Of a stretch of 20,151 nt of DNA, positions 11,338 through 19,812 are shown one piece after another. The position numbers were made by a program, and so were the translations under genes. Numbering within the stretch: the first letter of the stretch is position 1; every line of letters begins with the position of its first letter. The notes beneath the pieces were generated by a model, which worked only from the letters and a program-made list of their open reading frames with translations, was not told where the DNA came from and ran no database searches. Origin of the DNA: a virus; IMG/VR virus record IMGVR_UViG_3300027976_000277, positions 1 through 20,151 of that record. The stretch is one strand, 5' to 3'.

Positions 11338-12620
11338 TAGATATATCTCTTATAATAATTCCCTGTCGCCAATATAGTCCTGTCTGTAAACTCATCACTA
11401 AATACCAAACTGCAACTGCCCGTATTTAAATCTGGGAATTGACCTTCATAATCAAAAGCTTGCGGTACAATACTTGCTTTCATTATTACAAAATAATCTA
11501 GTAAAGCACCGTTAAGCTGCATAGCCGCTGAAGTACCTTGTATAGATACTGTTAATGATTTAATACTAGCTCTTTGTGGCACGCCTGTTGTAGATGTGGC
11601 TGGCAAGTTTAAGCTTACTCTGACATAATTCCAAGCATTTGTTGCGAGTGCAGTGCCGTCAAATTGTGTGCTTACATTCCAATATAATGAATTTGTTCCA
11701 GTAGTAGCATCTGAGCCAGCTGTAAATCTTATATTTGATACAGCTCCAGCTGATGGGGTGGGTATAAATATAGGTATTATAATATGCCCTGCACTGCTAG
11801 TTAAGTCAATTGTCGTAGCATAGTTTATTCTTCCAAAGCCGCAAAATGACCCTGCTGGTGATTGCACGGCTTTTATACAGCCAGTGCCTTGCAATTTACT
11901 TGTAGTATTTAAGCTTAGCGTAGCAGTTGTAGATGTCCAGCCAGTAGTAGCATCGCAATCATCTATTAAAGTAATGCCAGTGGGATATATGCTAACTGTC
12001 TTATTGTCGCCATCAATAATAACTCTATCATACCAGCCCCAAGTTTTTGTTAGTCTAATTCTTTGATTAAGTGCTGCATTGTTTATCTGCAAGTATTTTG
12101 CTTCCCAAAACGGCAAGGCTTCATTGACTGCTAACTCTATATATGGCTTTGATTTATATGAGCCGACAATAGTATTTGTATAGGTTGTCGAGCTAGAAGT
12201 ATAGTTGCCAAAAGCCAAGGTAGTAGCATCCATATCTTTGCCAAATGAATTAGCACTAAAGTTTATTGTATAAGTGCAAAAATAGCCATTTGTCTGATAT
12301 TCAAAACTAGCCACTGTTGCAATGTAGCGTCTGTTTTTTGTTCCTAAAAATATATCTAAGTTAGCGTCTATGCCAACTAGCTTTGCTTTTAGTGCATCAA
12401 GCTTTAGGTGCATCTCGTCTAGGTCTTTGCATTTTATACTGCCAGTAATGATAATTTTACGCTCGCCATAATTTTGATTAGTAACAATTTGCCCGTCAGC
12501 TCTTGCAAGCTCATATTTATTAACCTTAGTACTTGGTGACCCTAAATCAATCTTTTCTAAATGATAATCACTAGAGCTCAAAATTAAGCCGTTATAGATT
12601 GCATCATAGCTAGCACTCAT
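11337..12620 (-). CDS. Distal tail protein (Dit) with inserted binding domain
   Basis: 427 residues. N-terminal region (about 1-215) has the Dit-type layout (YNGLILSSSDYHL start, then a belt-like beta domain) and forms the ring joining the tail tube to the hub. Residues about 217-385 form a separate beta-rich domain beginning with an Asp-Asp-Cys-Asp-Ala-Thr-Thr-Gly-Trp segment, typical of carbohydrate-binding jelly rolls. The last 40 residues return to the Dit style. This is an "evolved" Dit, larger than classical ones (about 250). Order (tape measure, Dit, hub) supports the call. Its start overlaps the tape-measure stop (ATGA). Confidence 0.8.
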   Translation of the reverse strand: MSASYDAIYNGLILSSSDYHLEKIDLGSPSTKVNKYELARADGQIVTNQNYGERKIIITGSIKCKDLDEMHLKLDALKAKLVGIDANLDIFLGTKNRRYIATVASFEYQTNGYFCTYTINFSANSFGKDMDATTLAFGNYTSSSTTYTNTIVGSYKSKPYIELAVNEALPFWEAKYLQINNAALNQRIRLTKTWGWYDRVIIDGDNKTVSIYPTGITLIDDCDATTGWTSTTATLSLNTTSKLQGTGCIKAVQSPAGSFCGFGRINYATTIDLTSSAGHIIIPIFIPTPSAGAVSNIRFTAGSDATTGTNSLYWNVSTQFDGTALATNAWNYVRVSLNLPATSTTGVPQRASIKSLTVSIQGTSAAMQLNGALLDYFVIMKASIVPQAFDYEGQFPDLNTGSCSLVFSDEFTDRTILATGNYYKRYI

Positions 12621-14932
12621 ATCGTTGTCATTCCTTTTCTAGCAAGCTCGCCATTGCGGTTTAGATTATCAAAAAATCTATCAACTGCTGACACATCGCC
12701 AAGCGTTATATTGCCGTATATATTATTATTTATTGATGTCTCATTGCCACCATTATTGCCTGCGGTAGAGATATTTGCTACTGGCGTCTTTACGCTGTTA
12801 GCCATATTAAGTGCCATGTCTTGTATTCTAGGCAATGCTTTTTGCATTCCAATCTCTAGCCCCTTACCAACATTTAAGCCTAGCCCCATCATAACAGTAG
12901 AGGGTGAGCGTATTCCTAAAGCACCTTTTATTCTATCTTTAACACCGTTGGCTATTTCTTGCGCTTTATTAAATATAGCCCCAGCCATGTTGCTAATGCC
13001 ATTGATTAGTCCTCTTATGATATTGCTACCTGCATCTACTAGCCAAGAACCTGCATTGCCAAAAAAATTTCTAACATTGTTGACTGCTCCTGCAATAGTA
13101 TTATAAATTGCATTCCAGATATTTCTAGCTACATTTAATATTCCGTTAAATATGCCTGCCAAAAAGTTGTATACAGCCCCAAACACTCCAGCAATAGTAT
13201 TGTATATTGCCATGACTGTCGGTCCAATAAAGCCCCAGATTGCATTCCAAATTGTTGTAATTATATTTAATACGCCCTGCATCACTGCTCCTATAAAGCC
13301 TGATATAGCAGTAAATACAGTTGTTATAACATTTCTTATACCATTTACAGCATTAAGTATTACTAGGAATATTGTGCCAAATACTATGATGTATAGATTA
13401 AGAATAAAAGTTAGTATAGGTTGTATAAAAGCCCAAATAGCAGTGAATGCTTGCACAAAGAAATTGACTAGAGCCATTATGCCGTTCTTTAGCATATTAA
13501 ATGTAAATATCAAAACATTGACTATTGCTATTATTGGTCCAAATGCAACAGCTAATACTGCCATCACTATATCTTTTATTATAGTAAAATTATCGCTGAC
13601 AAATTTTAGTATTACAGCTAGTACTTTTAATGCACCTGCCAAAATTGCAAAGCCTATGATTAATGGTGCTAGCACAATAGCACCCAATACTATACCAAGT
13701 ATCTCCAGTATTTTTATTACTTGAGTACCGTGCTGACTCCAAAACTCTTTGAACATATCTATTAATGGCTGCATCTCGACTACTAACTGCGCCCATATAG
13801 ATTTAAGACTTTCAAAAGCACTAGTTAATTGTTTACCTATGAAATCTCGTATAGGCTGTATTGCTGTCCAGAACCTATTGAAAGCATCTTTTACCTTATC
13901 CCAATTTGCAGCTAGCAATGCAATTACTGCTATAAGTGCAACTACAGCTAGTGTAACCCAGCCTATCGGTGTTGCGGCTATTGCAGCACTTATCGCTGGC
14001 CACAAAACACTAATAGCAGATACCGCAGAAGCAAGCTTGCCAAATATTATTAGCAGTGGTCCTAGAACAGCTAAAAACCCAACAAAAGCAAATATGCTAT
14101 TTTGTGCTGCAGGTGATAATGCTGTAAACCAGTCCAACAATTTATTGCCAAGGATTAGCAATTGACCTGTAATAGGTAAAAGTTTTTCGCCAAACTGTGC
14201 TGATAATTCTTTCACTCGCTCGCTAGTCATTCTCATTTGATTAGCGGTACTGTCTATTGTTCTAGTAAAATCGCCTTGAGCATTTTTGGTTGCATTCATA
14301 ACAAATGCGTATCTCAAATTTACTTTCTCAGATTGTGTCATGCTTTGTATATTTTTTGTGATACCTTGCGATTGTGCAAAGGCTGCCAAGTTAGTCTCTG
14401 TCATAACTATGCCAAGAGATTTTAATGCTTCTGTCTCGCCAGTAAATACACCAGCCAAAGCAATTTGGGAACGCTCAAAGCTAATATTCTTGAAAGATGC
14501 TAAGTCGCCACCCAGCTTGACCATATTTATTGACATGTTTGCAGCTTCATCAGTATTAAGCCCCATTGATGTTGCCATATCGCCAAACAGTGCAGCGGCA
14601 TCTAGGGCTGTGCCTTTAGCAACGCCAATTGACTTCAAAGAATTATTGCCAAATTCTACAACCTTTACAGATGATTGCCCAAAAGCAACAGATACTTTGT
14701 TCATTGTCTCGCCCAAATCGCTAGCTGCTTTAATTGCTATGCCTGTACCAATTGCAATAGGCAAGGTCAATCCAATAGTCATTTTTTTGCCAGCGTTAGC
14801 CATGCTGTCGCCAACATCTTTCATTTTGCTAGTAATGCCGCCTATTTTATTATTAAGCCCAGCCGATGCCTTATCAAAGCCATCAGTGTTTAGGTTTAAA
14901 TCATAATGAATAGAGCCGACATTTGTACTCAT
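12617..14932 (-). CDS. Tape measure protein
   Basis: 771 residues, the largest gene here. The N-terminal part is polar and Gly/Ser/Met-rich (with a GDSMANAGKKMTIGLTLP segment typical of the family), the middle has several long hydrophobic helices (about 280-350 and 400-530), and the last part has repeated Ile-Trp-Asn-Ala-Ile and Asn-Thr-Ile-Ala-Gly units ending in a Gly-Ile-Arg-Ser-Pro-Ser segment. It sets tail length and helps DNA entry. By the usual rule of about 0.15 nm per residue the tail would be roughly 115 nm. Overlap with the chaperone stop is ATGA. Confidence 0.92.
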   Translation of the reverse strand: MSTNVGSIHYDLNLNTDGFDKASAGLNNKIGGITSKMKDVGDSMANAGKKMTIGLTLPIAIGTGIAIKAASDLGETMNKVSVAFGQSSVKVVEFGNNSLKSIGVAKGTALDAAALFGDMATSMGLNTDEAANMSINMVKLGGDLASFKNISFERSQIALAGVFTGETEALKSLGIVMTETNLAAFAQSQGITKNIQSMTQSEKVNLRYAFVMNATKNAQGDFTRTIDSTANQMRMTSERVKELSAQFGEKLLPITGQLLILGNKLLDWFTALSPAAQNSIFAFVGFLAVLGPLLIIFGKLASAVSAISVLWPAISAAIAATPIGWVTLAVVALIAVIALLAANWDKVKDAFNRFWTAIQPIRDFIGKQLTSAFESLKSIWAQLVVEMQPLIDMFKEFWSQHGTQVIKILEILGIVLGAIVLAPLIIGFAILAGALKVLAVILKFVSDNFTIIKDIVMAVLAVAFGPIIAIVNVLIFTFNMLKNGIMALVNFFVQAFTAIWAFIQPILTFILNLYIIVFGTIFLVILNAVNGIRNVITTVFTAISGFIGAVMQGVLNIITTIWNAIWGFIGPTVMAIYNTIAGVFGAVYNFLAGIFNGILNVARNIWNAIYNTIAGAVNNVRNFFGNAGSWLVDAGSNIIRGLINGISNMAGAIFNKAQEIANGVKDRIKGALGIRSPSTVMMGLGLNVGKGLEIGMQKALPRIQDMALNMANSVKTPVANISTAGNNGGNETSINNNIYGNITLGDVSAVDRFFDNLNRNGELARKGMTTI

Positions 14933-15180
14933 CGCTTTATATTTCTCACTTCCTCAAGTATCTTTTGATTGCCTAGTGATTGGTCGGTAAGCTTTTTAGC
15001 TAAGCTCTGGGCTTCTTTGCCTCCATTATGAGCATTGCTAATTATAGCTAGCTCAGTCAGCTGTGCTTTTGCCTGCAACCTAAACATAGAATTCAATAAG
15101 CTAAAAAAGCGTTTTGCATATTCTTGCAATGCTTGCTCGGCTGTGTAGCCGTAATAGCTAATAAATTCTGGGAACATCAT
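14929..15180 (-). CDS. Tail assembly chaperone, frameshift extension (gpT-like)
   Basis: 83 residues from ATG 15180; helical and Ala/Gln/Leu-rich. It lies one frame back from the upstream chaperone, and its frame remains open upstream to the slippery site at 15198. It is therefore probably made mainly as the C-terminal part of a 201-residue fusion (112 residues of the first protein, then six linking residues, then these 83), as in the G/GT system of lambda. The extension recruits tape measure and tail tube. Independent initiation at ATG 15180 is possible. Confidence 0.75.
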   Translation of the reverse strand: MMFPEFISYYGYTAEQALQEYAKRFFSLLNSMFRLQAKAQLTELAIISNAHNGGKEAQSLAKKLTDQSLGNQKILEEVRNIKR

Positions 15181-15533
15181 TAGCCAATCTTCTCTGCTTT
15201 TGGGTCTGCATCAAATTTAACCCCCTGCTCGGCAAGCTGCTTGCTTTCTTCTGGCTGTATTTGTGCCATCATTTGAGTAATAACATCTAGCACTGATTGC
15301 ATATCTAGCTTAATATCTTTTAATTCTGGCATAAGCTCGCTAACTACCCAATCAAAATCTGCCTCAGCGGCTTGTATGTCCTCTCTGCTGACTTCTTTAA
15401 TGTTTTGAAATACTTCACCTACTTTGCTAATTATAAGCGTGTGAGACAGCCTGGGTGGACTGCAAGGTACTTCTACACCCTTGATGTTAATGATAAATTC
15501 TTTTGGTTGTAAATCTTGTATTGTTAATGCCAT
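15180..15533 (-). CDS. Tail assembly chaperone (gpG-like)
   Basis: 117 residues, acidic and mostly helical in the C-terminal half, beta-like at the N-terminus (TIQDLQPKEFIINIKG). Size and position directly before the tape measure gene are those of the siphophage tail chaperone. It should coat the tape measure protein during tail assembly and is not in the finished virion. AAAGGAG precedes the start. The end contains a CCCAAAA slippery site from which part of the ribosomes shift into the next frame. Confidence 0.8.
   Translation of the reverse strand: MALTIQDLQPKEFIINIKGVEVPCSPPRLSHTLIISKVGEVFQNIKEVSREDIQAAEADFDWVVSELMPELKDIKLDMQSVLDVITQMMAQIQPEESKQLAEQGVKFDADPKAEKIG
15198..15204 (-). other. 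Programmed -1 ribosomal frameshift site CCCAAAA
   Basis: Minus-strand C-CCA-AAA in the chaperone frame is a canonical X-XXY-YYZ heptamer, six codons before the stop. After a -1 slip the frame reads through the stop and continues in frame into the gpT-like gene. Downstream are two possible stem-loops: GCTAAT pairing with ATTAGC, and a CGGCT-ACAC-AGCCG hairpin. Confidence 0.8.
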
Positions 15534-15546
15534 GTTGTTTTCTCCT

Positions 15547-15933
15547 TTAGCTTATTATAGCAGTATTTCTATACACTACCTGCACTGTTAATTTATATAT
15601 TTTTGAATATTCCAAATCTCTTGCCACATCTTCAATATCGCCAATAACTAAAAATGTGTAGATATAAGCACTGCCCTGATAAGTATTGTGCATGCGATGT
15701 ATAAATCGCTTGATACCCTCAAGAGTTTGTACTGCTTGCTGGCCACTAGTATTCTTGACATATATATTGACTGCTGACTCCTCAATAGGTACATAATTAT
15801 TCATAGTGCCGCCAATCCTGTCTATATAAATACCAGCAGTTGACTCTGGCATATAGCCAATATACAAATTCTCGCCAATTGTACCAAAGCCATTTAGCTG
15901 CAAATAATCTGCTACTATTTGTGCAATGTCCAT
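15547..15933 (-). CDS. Tail terminator protein
   Basis: 128 residues with the alpha/beta layout of the tail terminator (minor capsid-like, gpU family): an N-terminal helix (IAQIVADYLQLNG), then a YIGYMPES segment, then VNIYVKNTSGQQAVQTLEGIKRFIH. In siphophages this protein caps the growing tube and joins it to the head. It follows the HK97 gp10-like gene and precedes the chaperones, which is the expected order. The start shares a base with the upstream stop (TAATG). Confidence 0.7.
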   Translation of the reverse strand: MDIAQIVADYLQLNGFGTIGENLYIGYMPESTAGIYIDRIGGTMNNYVPIEESAVNIYVKNTSGQQAVQTLEGIKRFIHRMHNTYQGSAYIYTFLVIGDIEDVARDLEYSKIYKLTVQVVYRNTAIIS

Positions 15934-16292
15934 TATGCCCTCGCTCTCTGCGCGTGCTTTTTAAATGATGACGCTATCTTTACTACTTGATTATCACCAG
16001 CAGTCTTGAGATATGCCTTGCCTGTTCCCGGAGTTGTATAATTATTGACTACTCTTTTATTGTTGCCACCAAATTCTTGAAATCGTGCATATTCTACCCA
16101 AAAAGAAACACGCCACTTAAGCCTGCCTGCCTGATTGTTATTGCTATTACTTCGCAAAGCTCCTTTAGCAAATGGCGCTTTGTTTTTAGCGTTGATTAAT
16201 ATATCTTTACTGCCGTCTCTCAATGCATCATCAAGCACACTGTATAAGCTTCTTTTGTATTGTGGCAATTTGTCTTTAACTTTTGGCTTCAT
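15933..16292 (-). CDS. HK97 gp10-like tail completion protein
   Basis: 119 residues from ATG 16292, the start that overlaps the upstream stop (ATGA). A longer frame to 16322 exists but has no Shine-Dalgarno. The protein is basic with the family's KAPFAKGALRSN and YARFQEFGG segments, seen in gp10-like proteins that join tail to head. Synteny agrees. It lies between head closure and tail terminator. Confidence 0.7.
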   Translation of the reverse strand: MKPKVKDKLPQYKRSLYSVLDDALRDGSKDILINAKNKAPFAKGALRSNSNNNQAGRLKWRVSFWVEYARFQEFGGNNKRVVNNYTTPGTGKAYLKTAGDNQVVKIASSFKKHAQRARA

Positions 16293-16609
16293 GATATTGC
16301 CCCATATTTTATAAGCTCGCATTTAATAAATTGCACATTAGGGCTGCTTAGCTTTCTAGCTTTAGTCACTTTTTGTATTATGTAGTATAAGCCATGTATA
16401 TAAATAATGTCTTTGCGGTCAATGCCACTGTCTGGCTCAAACCAAGCTTGAGCATCTGATTGTATAGCTTCGCTGCTATCATCAGTCACTTGCTGGGTAA
16501 TCTCTCTAAAATGACATTTTAAATCTGTAGTTATTGATGTTGTATAATCTCCGTAAGCATTTCTAGTAGATGTTACCTTTTGAGCTAGTTGTAGCATTGA
16601 TGGCTTCAT
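16289..16609 (-). CDS. Head closure (head-tail adaptor) protein
   Basis: 106 residues, beta-rich, with a DARAWFEP-like segment (SDAQAWFEPDSGID) and a YIHGLYYIIQKV strand. This is the layout of SPP1 gp16-type adaptors that close the portal channel after DNA packaging. It starts 2 nt after the stop of the connector gene and ends in ATGA. Order (connector, closure, gp10-like, terminator) is standard and supports the call. Confidence 0.7.
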   Translation of the reverse strand: MKPSMLQLAQKVTSTRNAYGDYTTSITTDLKCHFREITQQVTDDSSEAIQSDAQAWFEPDSGIDRKDIIYIHGLYYIIQKVTKARKLSSPNVQFIKCELIKYGAIS

Positions 16610-16611
16610 GG

Positions 16612-17166
16612 CTATATACTCGGAAATAAATAGGCAATTTTGTCTAAAGCGTTTTTTGTTTCTGTGTCGGCATAAGTTATGCTGTAACCTTCAATGCTCT
16701 CAGCCTTAACATTGGATGTATTATTTATTTCGGCTGTCAGTGCAGTAAGTATTGCATCTATAACAATATTGCGTATGGTTACGTCTGCATAAATAGAATA
16801 TGTGGCTGTTACTGCTATTGCATTTAAGCCATTATCAAACTTCCCCCATCTGTATCTAAGCATAGTTTTGCAAGTGCGATTGACTGGCTCAACTGTATAA
16901 TCTTCAGTTTCGAATATATATTGCCCTATGCCATTATTGTCTATGTATTTAACCTCAGTTAGGCTTGTGCAAGGGTCTATTGCCAGATGCTGCAAATCAC
17001 CATCATAATATCTAATGCTAGGCAATGCAGGCTCTACGCTGCTGCCAATCATCTTTTCTATATGCGATTGCACGGCACTGTTTATACTAGAGAATGCGTT
17101 TGCTTCTTCATCTGTCAAACCTCTACCAAGTTTTTGCTCTAAATCACTTTGACTAACTAATGACAT
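16612..17166 (-). CDS. Head-tail connector (gp6-like) protein
   Basis: 184 residues. The N-terminal helical half (LEQKLGRGLTDEEANAF) and the following beta segments with RYYDGDLQHLAIDPCT and LTEVKYIDNNG are typical of the HK97 gp6/SPP1 gp15 connector, which forms a ring under the portal. It is the first gene after the promoter at 17198-17206, so it opens the long tail and lysis transcript. AAAGGA lies in front of its ATG at 17166. Confidence 0.7.
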   Translation of the reverse strand: MSLVSQSDLEQKLGRGLTDEEANAFSSINSAVQSHIEKMIGSSVEPALPSIRYYDGDLQHLAIDPCTSLTEVKYIDNNGIGQYIFETEDYTVEPVNRTCKTMLRYRWGKFDNGLNAIAVTATYSIYADVTIRNIVIDAILTALTAEINNTSNVKAESIEGYSITYADTETKNALDKIAYLFPSI

Positions 17167-17197
17167 ATGTATTTTCCTTTATTGTGATATCAATATT

Positions 17198-17206
17198 ATT
17201 ATAGCA
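17198..17206 (-). promoter_or_regulatory. Extended -10 promoter for the tail/lysis operon
   Basis: Minus-strand TGC-TATAAT (TGn plus a perfect -10). No -35 hexamer is seen at 16-18 bp, where the terminator's T-run lies instead. The promoter may therefore need an activator or rely on the TG extension. About 30 nt separate it from ATG 17166. Confidence 0.6.
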
Positions 17207-17216
17207 CACCATATAA

Positions 17217-17249
17217 CAAAAAAAGACCATAGCATTTGCATATGGTCTT
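17217..17249 (-). terminator. Rho-independent terminator after the tail-tube gene
   Basis: Minus-strand AAGACCATA and TATGGTCTT form a perfect 9-bp stem (17241-17249 with 17223-17231) with a 9-nt loop; the run of seven T (partly in the stem) follows. It lies 17 bp after the tail-tube stop and just before the next promoter. Confidence 0.85.
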
Positions 17250-17265
17250 AATTTGTGCTATTAGC

Positions 17266-17796
17266 CTAGCTAATGGCTGCTGGTCCTACTCTGCCTAGTA
17301 GTCTACCATCTGTTGCGTTGCGTGTTTCATCTACCAATGCAGTGAATGTTACTTCAAAAACTGACTGCTCGTCAATTTTATAAGCAAGCGTTGCATTTTC
17401 TGTTGAAATCGCTTTGAACAAAGTAATAGTTTTACTATTGTCAGAATTTCTGCCTACTGGAGTTAGCACTAATTCAAGTGCGTCTGTCCTAAGGCTATAA
17501 CCAGCTTTTGAGCCAATGTGTAGAGTTTCTCTGTTGCCAGTTCCTACATCCCAATCAGCTTCCGGTATTATGTAAGATAATACTCCTGCTGTTATCTCGG
17601 CAAGTTTCAATTTAATAGAAGCTTTTTGCCCACTCAATACCATATCGACTGGGGTGTTTCCATAAATGTCTGTCTTAACCATTGTAAGTTCTCGCTCAAT
17701 TTCTATCTCTGCACCATCGACTGTGTGACCTAAGTCAACACCACCAAAAGTGATTAGGCTTCCTGCAGCTACATAAAGATTATTAATGTTAGCCAT
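17266..17796 (-). CDS. Probable major tail (tube) protein
   Basis: 176 residues, almost all beta. The pattern GGVDLGHTVDGAEIEIEREL, then DIYGNTPVDMVLSGQKASIK and LKLAEIT is what tail-tube proteins show: a start strand, a long curved strand, and a turn before the tube-lining strand. It begins AAGGAGG after the capsid gene and ends at a terminator, consistent with very high copy number. The odd point is position: tail-tube genes usually lie after the tail terminator, not before the connector. A capsid decoration protein is the main alternative. Confidence 0.6.
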   Translation of the reverse strand: MANINNLYVAAGSLITFGGVDLGHTVDGAEIEIERELTMVKTDIYGNTPVDMVLSGQKASIKLKLAEITAGVLSYIIPEADWDVGTGNRETLHIGSKAGYSLRTDALELVLTPVGRNSDNSKTITLFKAISTENATLAYKIDEQSVFEVTFTALVDETRNATDGRLLGRVGPAAIS

Positions 17797-17806
17797 TCAT
17801 GCCTCC

Positions 17807-19045
17807 TTAACTTACTGTGCCAGTACCAATAATTGTAAACGCACCGTTGAAACGAGTTTGTGGTACACATCTAAGTGTTGCTCGCATCGCAAATGAGTCT
17901 TGGGTTATTAGATTAATATCTGCGCCGCCTGAGTCTTTTACAACTCCTGAGTCAAATACTTTTGTTTCTAGCAATCTCTTTACATGTAATTGTACTTGTG
18001 ATAAATCACCAAATACTGCAAATGCTTTGTTAGCACTTATAGCACCGACTTCTGGCATCACATCGACTAATTCTACTGGTACACCATTTATTGTTGGTGT
18101 TACTGCTGAGCCTACTGGTCCAAACAAGTAACCGCCTGTAGTGGCTTCTTTGGTCTGTCTAAGAACATTCCATACTGTTGGATGCATGAAAAATCTGCTG
18201 TTAGCTCTTACTGAGCTAACTACTTTGTACTGTGCATTCATAGCATCGTCAGCATCAAAGTTAGTTATTGCAGCACCAACTGTTTGGGTTTTGTAAGCCT
18301 TAGCAATTGTAGGGCTTAGCAATCCATAGGTTGAGTCTGTAAATACTAGCTGGTCAAATAATTTTGCTCTGGCTCTAGCTACTTGGTTAGTAGCATCTAA
18401 GAATAGGTCAATTGCTGAGTCTTCAACAATTTCGCTAGTCATAATTAGAGTTGCAATATACTTATCAAGTACAGCTGTGGCTGAGTTGAAAGTAAGTTTT
18501 GTGGCGTTCACTGCGGTAGCTTCTGAAGCTTTTGTAAAGCTAATTTCATTAGTACCTGATAGCAATGTTACGCTGTCTCTGTCAGTTCTACGAACATTAG
18601 CAAGTCTTGCAACTACGCCATATTCGTCAGTTAGTCTTTCAACTTCTGCTACGAACTCTGGGTCTGGTACTAAAGCACCGCCGTCAACATTTGTAGTTAC
18701 ATTTTGATAATTAGCTTTGCTGACTTCTTGCCATGCTTTTGACACATAGTCATTATATTCAGCTATTCCAGTGTAGTCTTTGCGTAAGCTTGCAATCAAG
18801 CCTTTAGCAAATCGCACTTCTTTAGGTAATGACGCCATGCCAGTTTTTACCAATTTTTCTGCAACTTTTACATCTTTTTCGTGTATGTTTTTCTTTTCTA
18901 CTTTTTCTGCTTTCTCAATCATGATAGAAGCTACTTTTTCAGCAACTTCGTCAGCTGATACTGGCTTGATAGACTCGGCAGCTTTTTTAGCAATCTGCTC
19001 CACTACTGAGCTATCTATTTCGATATTTTCTTTAATATCACTCAT
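17807..19045 (-). CDS. Major capsid protein, HK97 fold
   Basis: 412 residues. Residues about 1-100 are helical and charged (the delta domain that guides assembly and is cut off by the protease); the mature part begins near 110 (TNVDGGALVPDPEFVAEVE) and carries the N-arm, P-domain and A-domain of the HK97 fold, with a VRRTDRDSVTLLSGTNEI strand region and a RFFMHPTVWNVLRQ segment typical of Phage_capsid proteins. It follows the protease with one base between, and its AAGGAG lies inside the end of the protease gene. Very likely the most abundant virion protein. Confidence 0.92.
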   Translation of the reverse strand: MSDIKENIEIDSSVVEQIAKKAAESIKPVSADEVAEKVASIMIEKAEKVEKKNIHEKDVKVAEKLVKTGMASLPKEVRFAKGLIASLRKDYTGIAEYNDYVSKAWQEVSKANYQNVTTNVDGGALVPDPEFVAEVERLTDEYGVVARLANVRRTDRDSVTLLSGTNEISFTKASEATAVNATKLTFNSATAVLDKYIATLIMTSEIVEDSAIDLFLDATNQVARARAKLFDQLVFTDSTYGLLSPTIAKAYKTQTVGAAITNFDADDAMNAQYKVVSSVRANSRFFMHPTVWNVLRQTKEATTGGYLFGPVGSAVTPTINGVPVELVDVMPEVGAISANKAFAVFGDLSQVQLHVKRLLETKVFDSGVVKDSGGADINLITQDSFAMRATLRCVPQTRFNGAFTIIGTGTVS

Positions 19046-19046
19046 T

Positions 19047-19748
19047 TTAATTCTCCTTAAGTTTAATTACTCTTATAACTGTCTCAGCTTGTTGTACGAC
19101 CACCTGTGCTTGTTTCAGGACAATTCGCTTAGTTATAGTTTGAGCCGATGCCTCTTGAGTTTGGCCGATGGCTACTTCCCTTAAGGTGGCAACTAGAGTT
19201 TGTAATGACTCTATATTTTTTTGTAATTCATTTGTACCGTCGGCTTTCTCTAAAATGCTCCTTGCATATTTTATGCCTAAAGCTTTTAATTCTGCCTGCT
19301 GGCTGGTGTCTAGTGACTTGCTAACCACCATAGCTTCTGGATTAGCCGGCACTGATACTACGCTGAATTCTTTCATCATCATTTTATCTATTGTAGAGCC
19401 ATCGCTAGCCCATTCTGTAACCATGCCGCCAATTGATACGGCATTTAAGTAGCCATCTAGAATATACTCATATACTTTGCGAGCAAATTCGTCTTTCAAA
19501 TAAAACTTGGCACGAGCCATTAGTTTGTCGCCGTTTTTCCATATTTTAGTAGCTTTAGCTATTGGTAAGTTAAAGCCATCATGGCCCCAAAGCACTACAG
19601 GGTTTTTTTTGAATTCAGTTAAGTTTATGCCTTCTACATTTATTCTCTCACCATATGAGTCCATAGCGTTGGTGCTAACTATAAATTCTACTTCACCCTC
19701 CTGAAGTCTGTTTGCTTTCTCTATAATTCCGTCTGCTTTTACTAACAT
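19047..19748 (-). CDS. Prohead protease, HK97 family
   Basis: 233 residues. The catalytic Ser-His pair is visible: His56 in LWGHD and Ser104 in NAVSIGG; Glu126 before FSVVSVPANPEA completes the usual third position. It cleaves the capsid delta domain and itself during head maturation. The C-terminal part (about 140-233) is helical, Gln-rich and probably acts as a scaffold. TTTAGGAG precedes the ATG, immediately after the hairpin and T-run at 19764-19812. Confidence 0.9.
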   Translation of the reverse strand: MLVKADGIIEKANRLQEGEVEFIVSTNAMDSYGERINVEGINLTEFKKNPVVLWGHDGFNLPIAKATKIWKNGDKLMARAKFYLKDEFARKVYEYILDGYLNAVSIGGMVTEWASDGSTIDKMMMKEFSVVSVPANPEAMVVSKSLDTSQQAELKALGIKYARSILEKADGTNELQKNIESLQTLVATLREVAIGQTQEASAQTITKRIVLKQAQVVVQQAETVIRVIKLKEN

Positions 19749-19763
19749 TGTTACTCCTAAATT

Positions 19764-19812
19764 AAAAAAATCACTGAACCCGACCTATGTTGCAAGGCTA
19801 TCGGTCTCAGTG
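19764..19812 (-). terminator. Terminator or attenuator hairpin before the protease
   Basis: On the minus strand CACTGA pairs with TCAGTG (19807-19812 with 19772-19777), followed inward by a G.U pair, one mismatch and four more pairs; seven T (19764-19770) follow one base later. The upper arm lies in the last codons of the com-like gene, and the protease Shine-Dalgarno (19754-19758) begins only about 6 bases after the T-run. No new promoter fits in between, so this is an attenuator or a site for antitermination or Com binding. Confidence 0.7.

Noticed and set aside
12654-14906. Long plus-strand open frames opposite the tape measure gene
   Set aside because: They are mirrors of a hydrophobic helical coding sequence and lack ribosome-binding sites and conserved features.
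16289-16322. Longer start (16322) for the gp10-like gene
   Set aside because: It has no Shine-Dalgarno and would overlap the head closure gene by 34 bases; ATG 16292 gives the usual ATGA overlap.
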